Source: Phymorhynchus buccinoides (taxonomy: Eukaryota; Mollusca; Gastropoda; Neogastropoda; Raphitomidae). Taken from it: a stretch of DNA of 64,000 nt. Made by a program: the position numbers and the translations under genes. Positions 35,469 through 47,045 of this stretch are shown here, one piece after another. The stretch spans positions 245,514 to 309,513 of the forward strand of contig CM065699.1 in assembly GCA_017654935.2 (NCBI GenBank). Reading direction: 5' to 3'. Each line of letters begins with the position of its first letter. The stretch's first letter is position 1. The notes under the pieces are model-generated. The model saw nothing but the letters and a program-made list of their open reading frames with translations. It did not search any database and was not told where the DNA came from.

Positions 35469-35612
35469 ATATTGTATTGTAATTTAATTCTTATGATGTA
35501 TTTACTGTATATTGTCTTATTGTCTCTATTTGTATATGTGTTTTATGTGCATGCCAGACAAAGAATTTCTTTATGTTTTAAAGACAATAAATATTTTGAT
35601 TGATTTGATTGA
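35420..35612 (+). mobile_element. Retroposon 3' end with (GT)n and GATT tail
   Basis: A (GT)n tract at 35431-35465, then CAGACAAAGAATTTC and AAAGACAATAAATATTTTG followed by GATTGATT repeats. The AATAAA plus GATT tail is typical of non-LTR retroposon ends. No coding part is visible upstream. Confidence 0.55.
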
Positions 35613-35699
35613 TATATATATATATATATATAAACGCACAAGAATTGAAGAAGAAAAAACAAACACACCATTAAACTTTCCTCTTATATATATAGTTTG

Positions 35700-35945
35700 A
35701 TTAATACAACTTTGTTTGTGTCAAATGTATAAGTTTGTAAACCTAAGAAAGAAACTCAATAACTTTAATTTTAACTTTACGATTTGTTCTGTGTTCTGAA
35801 AAGAATAAAAGAAAAGAATGTGCTGATTTACTTTTTCTCCCAATGGGGGAGATAGACAATGCCTATGCAAAGACAGCTGTTTCGTCTTCGTGAAAGACTG
35901 TTCAGTCTGCATGTCAGCCTGCAAAGTTGTTCACAGTGAATGTTC
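35700..35945. mobile_element. Dispersed repeat, candidate Penelope-like terminal repeat (copy 2)
   Basis: Second copy of the 34510 family. The best match is 35817-35930 (GTGCTGATTTACTTTTTCTC ... GACAGCTGTTTCGTCTTCG, AAAGACTGTTCAGTCTGCAT). An AT microsatellite lies just before it at 35610-35632. Confidence 0.5.
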
Positions 35946-36267
35946 AAGCTGAGCTAGAAGACGTTCTACAAGAGAAAAGGTTGTCCTCTTAGCATCAGAT
36001 TGAAAGTCCACAATAAAAGCAAACCAGCACTTAATTCAACAGAAATAGTAAAAATCTTATGTAAAATAACAAAAATAATAATGTCCTAAAATTACAATCC
36101 CTCGAAGAGACTAGAAGAGATGGAATGCCATGTTGGTGGATCCAGTGAAGGATTCAATAAGGGAGGTCACAGAAATCGTAGTAAACACCAACATACTCCC
36201 GGTGAGGAGGAATGTAGAGAGGTGTGCCTGGATCAGGTAGACTGATGCGCTTTCCTTCTTTATAGTA

Positions 36268-36314
<47 letters not shown>

Positions 36315-36375
36315 CACAAACAAAATCCTCATTTGCCCGCACTACCCACAAACAAAACAATGCTAAAACGGTAGT
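35946..36375. other. Unique sequence with (AT)n microsatellite
   Basis: Contains (AT)n at about 36268-36312. On the minus strand a short frame ends GTPLYIPPHREYVGVYY, which looks protein-like but has no family match; the microsatellite interrupts it. Confidence 0.4.
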
Positions 36376-36378
36376 GGA

Positions 36379-36596
36379 TAAAACAACAGAATAAAACAGT
36401 TTAGTCATTTTCTCCCACAGGGTATTTATTAAAACTCAAGCTTTCGCAGAACAGACTGCTTTTTCTAGAGTATGTTTTTTGTTTTTAGTATACGTCTGAA
36501 TGAATAACCCATTTATCGAACTGTCAATTGACAAAATGTAATGGGTATAATAAGCGACTTTACAACTAGTATTGTTGGGGGGAGGGGAAGGTGTGT

Positions 36597-36627
<31 letters not shown>

Positions 36628-37340
36628 GGGGGGGGGCCGCATAGTATATGGTGTCTCGCGAGATATTTGCAGTCGCTTAGAACAAACACACCGCTAGGAC
36701 AGAAAATGTACTGCTTAGGTTATTTATTTATGTGTACTTGTGGGAAGGTTCAGCTTTCAGCAGTTTGGTCCGTCTTAGATTTCATATTGCTGTCTGGTTC
36801 CATTTTTCTGCAATGACAGTTCGATAAATGGGTTATTCATTCAGACGTATACTAAAAACAAAAAACATCGATTTTTGTTCCCCCATAAAAAAACATTATG
36901 CAGAATGTCAGACTTAGCATATAACTAGTCTACCATAATGTTATAGACAAATTTGCATCCAACGATGTTGTGCTTCAAGTGGAATGATTTCGGAAGCATA
37001 AGACAGTACATATTACAATCAAATTATGCATACCAGTGTCATTCTCTAGATATAACAACTGGCTTGGTTTTACTCCGTTACTATTAATTATCATAATTAA
37101 CTACATTACCTTTGAATGTACTTATCCTTATGTGCACCTTTATATAATGGATATGCTGAAAGGAGATTTGTGTAACAAAAAATGTTTTCCTTATCTGCCC
37201 CCTTTCCTTCTCTTTCTTCCCCACTCTGTGTCTCTCCCTCTCCCTCTTACACCCCCACTATTTCTCCCTATCAACCTCTTCCCCTTTCTCTTCCCCCCCT
37301 CTTTCCGTTCCTCATTCTTTCCTTCCTTCTTTCTTCCTTT

Positions 37341-37433
<93 letters not shown>

Positions 37434-37767
37434 TGTTCCCCTCCACCTCTCGCTCCCCCACACCTTCCCTTTCTTTTATTTTCTTCCTTTTAAGTGAGAA
37501 CGCACGTGAGAGCTTTGACAGCATTCAGAAACACTGAGTAGAACTAATGAGAGAGAATCTTTTGCATGCTTTTTGCTTTTCACTGGTGACCTAGTTAGGA
37601 TTGAATTTGGGATTTTGTGTTTTGTGTATTGTAGTTTGAATGTTAGCATTTTATTCTTGGCCTTGCCATAGAGCTATACTCTAGAAAAAGCAGCCTGTTC
37701 TGCGAAAGCTTGAGTTTTAATAAATACCCTGTGGGAGAAAATGACTAAACTGTTTTATTCTGTTGTT
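36379..37767. mobile_element. Nested inverted-repeat structure, candidate Penelope-like or foldback element
   Basis: The outer arms 36379-36476 and 37668-37767 are inverted copies (AGCTTTCGCAGAACAG against CTGTTCTGCGAAAGCT; GTGGGAGAAAATGACTAAAC at the right end). The inner arms at about 36476-36532 and 36815-36868 are also inverted copies (ATACGTCTGAATGAATAACC). The inner loop holds a GT/G run (36592-36637). Between inner and outer right arms lie unique AT-rich DNA and a pyrimidine tract. The GCGAAAGCTTGAG ... AATAAATACC end recalls Penelope-like terminal repeats; this is inference. Confidence 0.6.
37346..37430. repeat. (CT)n microsatellite in a pyrimidine tract
   Basis: About 42 CT dinucleotides inside a ~290-bp C/T-rich stretch (37196-37490). 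Confidence 0.98.
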
Positions 37768-37782
37768 ATATACAGCTGGATA

Positions 37783-37945
37783 CTGATAAGTCGACACATG
37801 CTTAAGTCGACTTTTGCGTAAGTCGACGGATTTATCATTTCCCAGCCAAAAGTGCTCTTTAAAAGACTTTAATAACAACGGATATCTCGACGTTCATCTA
37901 TGTCGACGAGATTTTTTTCTAAACGTCAAACGGATAAGTCGACTT
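37783..37945. mobile_element. AAGTCGAC-rich element end, candidate pogo/Tigger-like remnant
   Basis: AAGTCGAC occurs near 37789, 37805, 37822 and 37936, with ATCTCGACG and TATGTCGACGAG variants between. Repeated TNAGTCGAC near a CAG-containing end (ACAGCTGGATACTGATAAG) is known from pogo/Tigger transposon termini. No transposase or second terminus was found. Confidence 0.4.
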
Positions 37946-38029
37946 CCTGACTTGTTTTTTCCCCCTGATTTCCTGACTTAAGTCACACCAGTCTTGTTCT
38001 ATTTTGATCTGTCTCTTTGAATGTGTCCG

Positions 38030-38122
38030 CGCGCGTGCTGTGAATGTGTGTGTGTGTGTGTGTGTGCACGCGCACGTATGTGTGTGCGTGTGCGTGCGTG
38101 TACGTGCGTGTGCGTGTGTGTG
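38030..38122. repeat. (GT)n/(GC)n alternating purine-pyrimidine tract
   Basis: GT and GC dinucleotides in alternation, able to adopt Z-DNA. No gene. Confidence 0.9.
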
Positions 38123-38204
38123 ACGTTTGCAATTATGATTGACAGTTTTATTGTCGTGTGACGTCAACAATTTCCGTGGGGGGAGAAAATAGGGACGTTC
38201 GCGT

Positions 38205-38236
38205 ACCGTAAAATAGCGAGTTTAAGCCCCCCCCCC

Positions 38237-38274
<38 letters not shown>

Positions 38275-38328
38275 ATCCTTTGCACAGTTTGAGGCCCCGA
38301 AAAGGGGGTGGGCTTATACACGGTATTT
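38205..38328. mobile_element. Small MITE-like element around a long C tract
   Basis: Left end TACCGTAAAATAGC ... TAAGCCCCCC and right end (reverse complement) TACCGTGTATAAGCCCACC form imperfect inverted termini around an almost pure C run (38228-38274). The target duplication is not clear. The homopolymer length may be unreliable. Confidence 0.4.
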
Positions 38329-38514
38329 GCCCTTGTGCTCGAAACATAACTGTAAAAGGAAAGATACACAGCCTGTTACAGGGTGCTGCGGATTTTGTTT
38401 TACCCTTAAGGGCCTGCTACACTACATGTTACATCCCCAATGCCCGGTGAATCCATTCACGCAGGCACGCGCGCGCACGCACACACGCAGGCACGCGCGC
38501 GCACACACATAATT

Positions 38515-39905
38515 ATGTCACAGTAGAAATGGGAATCCAGTAGGATTCGGAATCCTACTAGTACAAATCGGAATTCTGACATGAAAAGATCTGTTCTTGG
38601 ACGAGGAAGACTTTTATTACGAGCATTACTGATTTGGAATTTTTCACAGAGATAGGGAGGCCCAAGGTTATTCATTATCTTAAACATAAGCACGGCCTTA
38701 TTAAGACGACATCTTAAGCTGAAAGGGAGAATGCTTAATGTTTTATAGTCAGTGGTTTGCAGAGATGATGATTTAAGTAGTATAATTTTGATTGCACGTC
38801 TATAGAGTTTATAGTGGTTTTAAACAGTTCTTACTAGCCAAATCCCAAGTTGTAGAAGCGTAGTCAATATCTGGTTGGATGTACGCATGAAAGAACAATT
38901 TTCTGATCGAGGAAGTGTTTGATTCTGTTTAACTGAAATATTTGTGTGTGATAATTTACGTGTAAGAATGGAAACGTGAAAAGACCAGGACATATTGTTA
39001 TCAATACCAAGGCCAAGTACTTTATGAGAATCAACTTCTCCAGAGTGTTATCATTGATTTTTACTTTTATTGAATCTGTTTTAATATTTTGACGCTTTTG
39101 TTTCGTGGTTATTAACATAAGTTTGGATTTCAGAGGGTGCAAGGCTGTGTGATTAAATTATGTTCATGCTGCTACCTTGCTTAAGTCATTTTGTAAGTCA
39201 GTTAAAACTAAATTTGCATTCTTTTTTTTATTATGTAAGGTTGTATCATCAGCAAACAGTTCACCAGGGATGATATGTATAAAGGGAGGTCATTGATATA
39301 TACTGAAAATAAAGTGGGCCTAGCACAGACCCCTGTGACACTCCATATTTGACTGGCATAAAAGAGGAAGATTTGCCATCTTGCAAAACAGTCTGGCGTC
39401 TGTTTGTCAGAAAAGAAGATATAAGGTTGACTGATGTTTGTGATAGACCATACAGTGTAAGTTTTCTTAAGAGGAGATTATGATCAATAGTGTCAAATGC
39501 TTTCGCAAAATCTATAAAAATAGCCTCTGTGAATAAATCATTATTAATATTTAAGTGCCATTGCTCTATAAGATTGGTGAGTGCTGTATGACAAGAATGA
39601 TGCTTCCTAAAACCACTTTGTTTGGGTGAAATAAATTATATATTCTAAAGTGTGTTTGAATCATTTGTTTTAAATGCTTTTGAAGAGGTTTAGAAATACT
39701 AGATAAAATTGATATGGGCCTAGTCTATAATTTGAGGCACAATTCCTATCACCAGATTTAAAGTAGGGCAACACCCTGGCGTCTTTCAAGGTTTGTGGAT
39801 AGTGGCTTTTTTCAATGCAAATGTTATAGATGTATGTTAGATGTTCAGAAATGATTGGTGCAGCATATGTTTCAAGATTCGATTATCTAAATTGTATAGT
39901 CCTCG
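38515..39905 (-). pseudogene. LINE reverse transcriptase, near-complete domain but decayed
   Basis: Reading right to left the minus strand shows: EKSHYPQTLKDARVLPYFKS and SGDRNCASNYR near 39750, AIFIDFAKAFDTIDH near 39510 (catalytic Asp), GVSQGSVLGPLYF near 39330, GELFADDTT near 39260 (catalytic Asp-Asp), then HTQIFQLNRIKHFLDQKIV near 38920 and NNLGPPYLCEKF near 38660. Order and spacing match a jockey/CR1/L2-type reverse transcriptase. Several frameshifts separate the pieces. The endonuclease part is absent. Motifs such as IFQLxxIKHFL are shared with the copy at 61536-62845, so the two are likely the same family. Confidence 0.85.
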
Positions 39906-39934
39906 AGATTTAGATTGATTTAACTAACAATCAC

Positions 39935-39960
39935 AGTGCATCAGAGACAGACAGATAAAG

Positions 39961-40055
<95 letters not shown>

Positions 40056-40121
40056 ATCCAAAAAGGGAGGGGGTAGTATAGGGGGACAGACACAGTGCAT
40101 CAGAGACAGACAGATAAAGAC

Positions 40122-40186
<65 letters not shown>

Positions 40187-40246
40187 TCCAAAAAGGGAGG
40201 GGGTAGTATAGGGGGACAGACAGTGCATCAGCCTACAGATAAAGAC

Positions 40247-40309
<63 letters not shown>

Positions 40310-40369
40310 TCATCCAAAAAGGGAGGGGGTAGTATAGGGGGACAGACACAGTGCATCAGAGACAGACAA

Positions 40370-40452
<83 letters not shown>

Positions 40453-40506
40453 TCATCCAAAAAGGGAGGGGGTAGTATAGGGGGACAGACACAGTGCATC
40501 AGAGAC

Positions 40507-40566
<60 letters not shown>

Positions 40567-40627
40567 CTCATCCAAAAAGGGAGGGGGTAGTATAGGGGGA
40601 CAGACACAGTGCATCAGAGACAGACAA

Positions 40628-40694
<67 letters not shown>

Positions 40695-40755
40695 TCATCC
40701 AAAAAGGGAGGGGGTAGTATAGGGGGACAGACACAGTGCATCAGAGACAGACAGA

Positions 40756-40820
<65 letters not shown>

Positions 40821-40880
40821 TCATCCAAAAAGGGAGGGGGTAGTATACACAGTGCATCAGAGACAGACAGAGAGAAGAGC
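39935..40880. repeat. Higher-order repeat of (GA)n blocks, 7-8 copies
   Basis: Each copy is a (GA)20-35 block plus a spacer with ATCCAAAAAGGGAGGGGGTA, GTATAGGGGGACAGACACAG, TGCATCAGAGACAGACAGA. Spacers are nearly identical, while GA block lengths differ. Several overlapping minus-strand frames come only from CT dinucleotides. Confidence 0.97.
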
Positions 40881-41034
40881 AAAGGCATTCAGCACTTCGA
40901 GCAAGACAAAACAAGTAACTCTTCTCCTTATTTCAATGTGCGTGTTTATTATAAAGTTGGATCAACATTCTGGGTTATGTAACTGCCATTTTGAGACACA
41001 CTAATGGATGGAATGTTAAAAGAGGGGTTCACAT

Positions 41035-41910
41035 AATTATCATCCCTATCACAACAATAATAACAATAACAACAATAATAAGCATTTCTTTGCACTTACT
41101 CTTAAAAAGCCCTAAGCGCTTACAAAATAATAATAAAAAATAGCATAAATAATTGACAAAATAGAGACCACTAGCAATAACACCACACGCGCACACACGC
41201 ACGCACGCGCGCGCACACACACAAGACGAAGGTCAGTAGAAATGGAAGGACACAAATTAGGATCGAAATAAAGTGGTTTTGAGAGAAGACTTGAAAGAAG
41301 GCAGAGTGTGAGCTGCGGAGAGAAAAGAGGCAGTTTGTTCCAAGAGGAAGGAGCCTGGAAAGAGAAAGAACGCTCGCTAAGACTCCTGAAATAGTAACGA
41401 GGGATCTGAAGAATATGAGTCAGAGGAGCGTAGCTGTCTAGATGGAGTATAGAAATTTAGAAGAGACCAGCCAGATAGGAAGGAGCAAGACCGTTCAGGG
41501 ATTTAAAGCACAGCAGAGAGAGCTTGTAATCGATTCGTTTTTCAACAGGGAGCCAATGCAGAGAAGATTGAGACTGGTAGAACAAGGCACGCATTGTTTT
41601 GAACCTTCTGCAATTTGATGAGGTGGTTCTGAGGGCAACCAGAGAGAAGAAAATTGCAATAGTCCAGACGAGAGAACAAAGGCAGAAATGAGTGTTAGTA
41701 GCATCTTCAGAGAGAAGGTGGCACACAGAAGCAATGCGACGGAGTTCCAGATAGCAAGCACGACAGACAGGAAATTTGACTTTGAAAGGAGAGTGTTTGG
41801 TCCAGTGTCACGCCAAGATTACGCACAGTCACAGAAGTCTGGATAAGAGAGTTCTCTAGTTGGACAGAAATAGGGAAAGAGTTTGTAGACAAAAGTCTTT
41901 TGGGCACAAC
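41035..41910 (-). pseudogene. LINE C-terminal reverse-transcriptase fragment with frameshifts
   Basis: The minus strand starts with VQLENSLIQTSVTVRNLGVT and LDQTLSF, then the CHLLSEDAT, SLHWLPVEKRIDYKLSLLC and FKSLNGLAPSYLAG motifs in three frames. It ends in a tail read as AGTGCAAAGAAATGC plus TTATTATTG repeats at 41040-41100. It is the same family as 29205-30095 (shared LxxLLSEDAT and SLNGLAPxYLA) but more broken. Confidence 0.82.
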
Positions 41911-41969
41911 GAAAATCAGTTCAGTTTTGTTATTGTTTTGTCAGAAGGCTATCTTGTACCCAGCTCTGT

Positions 41970-41971
<2 letters not shown>

Positions 41972-42058
<87 letters not shown>

Positions 42059-42059
42059 A
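41972..42059. repeat. (CT)n(CA)n microsatellite
   Basis: CT repeats to about 42034 followed by CA repeats. Confidence 0.98.
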
Positions 42060-42129
42060 TATTAAATAAAAATCAATCACTACGTCAATTTAACCAATAT
42101 CCATATCATTTGGTACTTTATAGTCACAG

Positions 42130-42432
42130 AGGCGTCTGTGAAATTCGAGTTGCTCAGACCTGGACAGAGGCGTAGAGGCGTGCCATCCGTTTTGGGTGTG
42201 TGTGTTTTTGCATGCGATTTTTGTGACTGTTGAAATGACAACTTTTTCGTTGCCATTGGGTTTAACATGTGCATTGGCAAACGGGACCTTGGTTTATCGT
42301 CTCATCCAAAAGACTCCACGTTCAGACCGTAAGACCTAGTGCAGAGTGAGAGGAAAAATCCCCTGTACCCAGGTTCGAACTCAGGTTTATTGTCTAATAC
42401 GAGGCGAACACGTTACCTCTGTGCACCACAAG
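42130..42432 (-). mobile_element. tRNA-derived SINE
   Basis: On the minus strand the head begins CTTGTGGTGCACAGAGGTAA (A-box-like), then GTTCGAACC at 42380-42372 (the B-box of RNA polymerase III promoters). The body contains GGATGAGACGATAAACCAAG and GTCCCGTTTG, then CCCAATGGCAACG. That body is a type I associate with gastropod SINEs. The 3' end is not sharply defined and the last ~120 bp may be flank. It is not a functional tRNA gene because the acceptor stem and anticodon loop are not formed. Confidence 0.6.
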
Positions 42433-43139
42433 AGAAACATTGTCAAAGTGATCTAGTAGTGATACACTTGGCCGGTACACTCTTCTTATTTACATGAAAG
42501 TTTCATTAATTATTTATTGTCAAAGCGATCTAGTATACTGGTACTTTTTTTAAAAAAATTTTTTACAAGTTTCATCAATTATTATCTGAATGTAAAACAG
42601 TTCTTCCTTAACATCAGTTGCTGTTAAATGTTTGTAAACAAAATTGTTTGAGTGTGAAACAAAATGGCAGCCAATTAACATAAATGCATACGCTACAAAA
42701 AAGAGTTGATTACGTTTGACCATAGCATTGTTTCAGATTTTAAATATCCTTGTTCACAAACAATGTATATTGGAGTGCTAGACATTGCTTTTTGAATGTA
42801 TTTTAACATCAAATGTTAGAAAATTCAGAACTAATATATGCAAGTTTACTAAACAAATTACAACAACAAAACAAAGAAAGAAGACAAAAAGTGATTACAG
42901 TGTATATGTTACGCTTGATTTGTGAAAAATGGTTTGCCCAATTCATCAAATGGACAATTTAAAACCTGCCATTTTGGGCAACTACTGAACTGAAATATTT
43001 TTCGTTCATAGACACAAACATCTAGAATTGGTTCAAATGAGAAACCAGACATGTAGACGACATTAAAATGTTTTAAACAGACTTAATTTAATAAAACATT
43101 TAATAAAATGCGTGGCTCAGGTATAGCCCTTAGTAGGGT
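42433..43139. other. AT-rich unique region
   Basis: Contains a partial ~100-bp duplication (ATTGTCAAAGTGATCTAGTA at ~42439 and ATTGTCAAAGCGATCTAGTA at ~42518). No gene was recognised. Confidence 0.45.
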
Positions 43140-44055
43140 TCAGTAAGGTTAGGGGTAGGATGAGGTGAAAGCACAGTTTAGACAAACTTACTACCGTTGT
43201 ATCATCACGTTTAGTCAAGACCTGTGTGGATGGGTTGAAAGCACAGTTTAGACAAACTTACTACCGTTGTATCATCACGTTTAGTCAAGACCTGTGTGGA
43301 TGGGGTGAAAGCACAGTTTAGACAAACTTACTACCATTGCATCAAGTTTAGTCAAGACCTGTGTGGATGGGGTGAAAGCACAGTTTAGACAAACTTACTA
43401 CCATTGCATCAAGTTTAGTCAAGACCTGTGTGGATGGGGTGAAAGCACAGTTTAGACAAACTTACTACCGTTGTATCATCACGTTTAGTCAAGACCTGTG
43501 TGGATGGGGTGAAAGCACAGTTTAGACAAACTTACTATCATTGCATCATCACGTTTAGTCAAGACCTGTGTGGATGGGGTGAAAGCACAGTTTAGACAAA
43601 CTTACTACCATTGCATCATCACGTTTAGTCAAGACCTGTGTGGATGGGGTGAAAGCACAGTTTAGACAAACTTACTACCATTGCATCATCACGTTTAGTC
43701 AAGACCTGTGTGGATGGGGTGAAAACACAGTTTAGACAAACTTACTACCGTTGTATCATCACGTTTAGTCAAGACCTGTGTGGATGGGGTGAAAGCACAG
43801 TTTAGACAAACTTACTACCACTGCATCAAGTTTAGTCAAGACCTGTGTGGATGAGGTGAAAGCACAGTGTAGACAAACTTACTACCACTGCATCAAGTTT
43901 AGTCAAGACCTGTGTGGATGGGGTGAAAGCACAGTTTAGACAAACTTACTACCACTGCATCAAGTTTAGTCAAGACCTGTGTGGATGGGGTGAAAGCACA
44001 GTTTAGACAAACTTACTACTGCTGTATCAAGTTTAGTCAAGACCTGTGTGGATGG
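43140..44055. repeat. 65-71-bp tandem repeat, about 13 copies
   Basis: Unit GGTGAAAGCACAGTTTAGAC, AAACTTACTACC, then either GTTGTATCATCACG or the shorter CATTGCATCA, then AGTCAAGACCTGTGTGG. The two variants are interspersed. Confidence 0.96.
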
Positions 44056-44076
44056 GAATTGAAAGATGTAATGTAC

Positions 44077-44133
44077 ATTGACTATTTCATGAACTGGGGC
44101 AAAACATTTTGCCCATTTCATAAAATAGTCAAT
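44077..44133. repeat. 57-bp imperfect palindrome (hairpin)
   Basis: ATTGACTATTTCATGAACTG at the left pairs with TTTCATAAAATAGTCAAT at the right, with GGGGCAAAA against TTTTGCCC inside. Arms are about 27 bp and the loop 1-3 bp. It directly follows the tandem array. Confidence 0.85.
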
Positions 44134-44337
44134 TTCGCAGAATGAGCATAACATATCAGACATTCTGTTACATATTACAAATTACAAGCTTACAACCAAC
44201 CACAACACTTAAAGCATGCCTGCAATAAAAGCAGCCCTGCATGTTGTTTACACTGAATATGCATTTATGTACAAAATAACAATAAACAAGTCTGTTTACT
44301 ACAATTGAGCGAACATCAAAGGAATCCCATTGTTGTG

Positions 44338-45130
44338 GATTTCATGTGTACATGGCATTACACTGATACATCAACAGTAAAGACTGCATAGTTTCATGTG
44401 TACATGGCATTACACTGATACATCAACAGTAAAGACTGCATAGTTTCATGTGTACATGGCATTACACTGATACATCAACAGTAAAGACTGCATAGTTCCA
44501 TGTGTACATGGCATTACACTGATACACCAACAGTAAAGACTGCATAGTTTCATGTGTACATGGCATTACACTGATACATCAACAGTAAAGACTGCAAAGT
44601 TTCATGTGTACATGGTATTACACTGATACATCAACAGTAAAGACTGCATAGTTTCATGTGTACATGGCATTACACTGATACACCAACAGTAAAGACTGCA
44701 AAGTTTCATGTGTACATGGCATTACACTGATACACCAACAGTAAAGACTGCAAAGTTTCATGTGTACATGGCATTACACTGATACACCAACAGTAAAGAC
44801 TGCAAAGTTTCATGTGTACATGGCATTACACTGATACATCAACAGTAAAGACTGCATAGTTTCATGTGTACATGGCATTACACTGATACACCAACAGTAA
44901 AGACTGCATAGTTCCATGTGTACATGGCATTACACTAACTGATACACCAACAGTAAAGACTGCATAGTTCCATGTGTACATGGCATTACACTAACTGATA
45001 CACCAACAGTAAAGACTGCATAGTTTCATGTGTACATGGCATTACACTGATACATCAACAGTAAAGACTGCAAAGTTTCATGTGTACATAGCATTACACT
45101 GATACATCAACAGTAAAGACTGCAAAGTTT
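44338..45130. repeat. 52-bp tandem repeat, about 15 copies
   Basis: Unit TTTCATGTGTACATGGCATT, ACACTGATACATCAACAGTA, AAGACTGCATAG. Variants are CATAG/CAAAG, ACATC/ACACC and an ACTAACTGATAC insertion in two units. Confidence 0.97.
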
Positions 45131-45765
45131 ATGGGTGTATTTGAGCAATACAGTTCACACACACACACTACATTATACACACGCATTCACACAACCAAAA
45201 CAGTTCAGTTCTGATGGTCCGTGTTCAGTTCTATTAGTTACAGCAAGAAAGAAAAGAATGTTCCTACATTGTCCCATTGAGCTTTTATTTGTTAAGGCTG
45301 ACAAAATGTATAACAACAGTAACACACATGAATATTTATCCATTGAATCTGCAGCATGTTACTGCACACATGAACATTTCAGTAAAAACATGTAGCACAC
45401 CACAGCAAAAAGTTTTGATTCACGCACATTAAGGCTTTGACTGAGGATTGAGCTTTATACATTGCACATGTTCAGTTATTTAAATCAGGCTGATTTCATA
45501 TTCAATATTGAACCATTTGCACAACATAGGCAGGGGGGAGGGAGGGTCGTGAAGATTAAAAATAGATAACCACGGACATGTAGGAAAGAGATCAACAGGA
45601 TAAAAGGTTAACTGTGCTTTTGAAGACCTGTTCATATCAACTGCAATAACAACTGGAAATAGTAAAAAGTATGACTAAATTAGAAAATAGAGACTTTACA
45701 CAGAATAAAAGCTGTCAAATGCATGTTATATTGCCTTCATTGTTTGAAAACAAACAAATAAAAAC
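45131..45765. other. Unique AT-rich region
   Basis: About 630 bp without recognised genes. There is a short CA tract at 45157-45190 and a GA/GGGA patch near 45530-45548. Confidence 0.45.
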
Positions 45766-46655
45766 ACAATTCTCCTGTCTCTTTCCCTCAAACACACTTA
45801 CATTCTCCTGTCTCTTTCTCTTCCCCTCAAACACTTACATTCTCCTGTCTCTCTCTCTTTCCCTCAAACACACTTACATTCTCCTGTCTCTTTCTCTTTC
45901 CCTCAAACACACTTACATTCTCCTGTCTCTTTCTCTTTCCCTCAAACACACTTACATTCTCCTGTCTCTGTCTCTTTCTCTTCCCCTCAAACACACTTAC
46001 ATTCTCCTGTCTCTTTCTCTTTCCCTCAAACACACTTACATTCTCCTGTCTCTTTCCCAATCACACTTACATTCTCCTGTCTCTTTCTCTTCCCCTCACA
46101 CACACTTACATTCTCCTGTCTCTTTCTCTTCCCCTCAAACACACTTACATTCTCCTGTCTCTCTTCCCATCACACTTACATTCTCCTGTCTCATTCTCCT
46201 GTCTCTTTCCTCAAACACACTTACATTCTCCTGTCTCTTCCTCTTCCCCTCAAACACACTTACATTCTCCTGTCTCTTTCCCTCAAACACACTTACATTC
46301 TCCTGTCTCTTTCCCTCAAACACACTTACATTCTCCTGTCTCTTTCTCTTTCCCTCAAACACACTTACATTCTCCTGTCTCTTTCTCTTTCCCTCAAACA
46401 CACTTACATTCTCCTGTCTCTTTCTCTTCCCCTCAAACACACTTACATTCTCCTGTCTCTCTTCCCATCACACTTACATTCTCCTGTCTCTGTCCCTCAA
46501 ACACACTTACATTCTCCTGTCTCTTTCTCTTCCCCTCAAACACACTTACATTCTCCTGTCTCTTTCTCTTCCCCTCAAACACACTTACATTCTCCTGTCT
46601 CTTTCTCTCAAACACACTTACATTCTCCTGTCTCTTTCTCTTCCCCTCACTCACT
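45766..46655. repeat. 25-44-bp pyrimidine-rich tandem repeat, about 24 units
   Basis: Unit ACACTTACATTCTCCTGTCT followed by a variable CTTTCTCTTCCCCTCAAAC. Unit length varies by 6-bp (TTTCTC) steps. Long frames on both strands are effects of the repeat. Confidence 0.95.
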
Positions 46656-47045
46656 AGGATTATGTTGATGTTCTTGCCATGCATACTTTTTTAAACGTTG
46701 CCCCCCCCCCCCCCATTTCTTTCTCCTTTTGTTTCTTTATTCTTTCTTTTTTTTAAAGCCCCCCCCCCAAAAAAAAAAAAAAGGGAAAAAAGAAAGAAAG
46801 AAGAGTCAAACACACACACGCACACAGAGTAGAACTAAGGCCATTCTAGACCTTCAGCGATACTTTTTGGTCCAATAGACCTCTGTAGACATTTCCGCTC
46901 CATCAGACATTGATCATTTGGCTTCACGCCCCATCGGACACCAGCCTAGCATGACCCCTCAGTCTCTACTAAGGGCCTGCCATTGATTAGAACTACACTA
47001 CTTACTAAACCAAGGTCTGACCCAGTTGTTTGTTTGCACAGGGTA
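46656..47045. other. Unique region with C and A homopolymers
   Basis: C runs at 46701-46714 and 46760-46768 and an A run at 46769-46782, then unique DNA. No gene was recognised. Confidence 0.4.

Noticed and set aside
36154..36408. 84-codon minus-strand frame with a signal-peptide-like start
   Set aside because: The start lies in a dispersed repeat (the same start occurs at 37741) and an (AT)n microsatellite forms the middle; the hydrophobic start is probably accidental.
38228..38274. Very long C homopolymer as a biological signal
   Set aside because: Homopolymer length is prone to sequencing error; I only use its flanking inverted termini.
42360..42432. A tRNA gene on the minus strand
   Set aside because: A- and B-box-like sequences are present but no cloverleaf stems form, and the sequence continues into a SINE body.
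45671..46657. 328-codon plus-strand frame rich in Leu/Ser
   Set aside because: It is translated CT-rich minisatellite; the frame shifts between units and the composition is purely repeat-driven.
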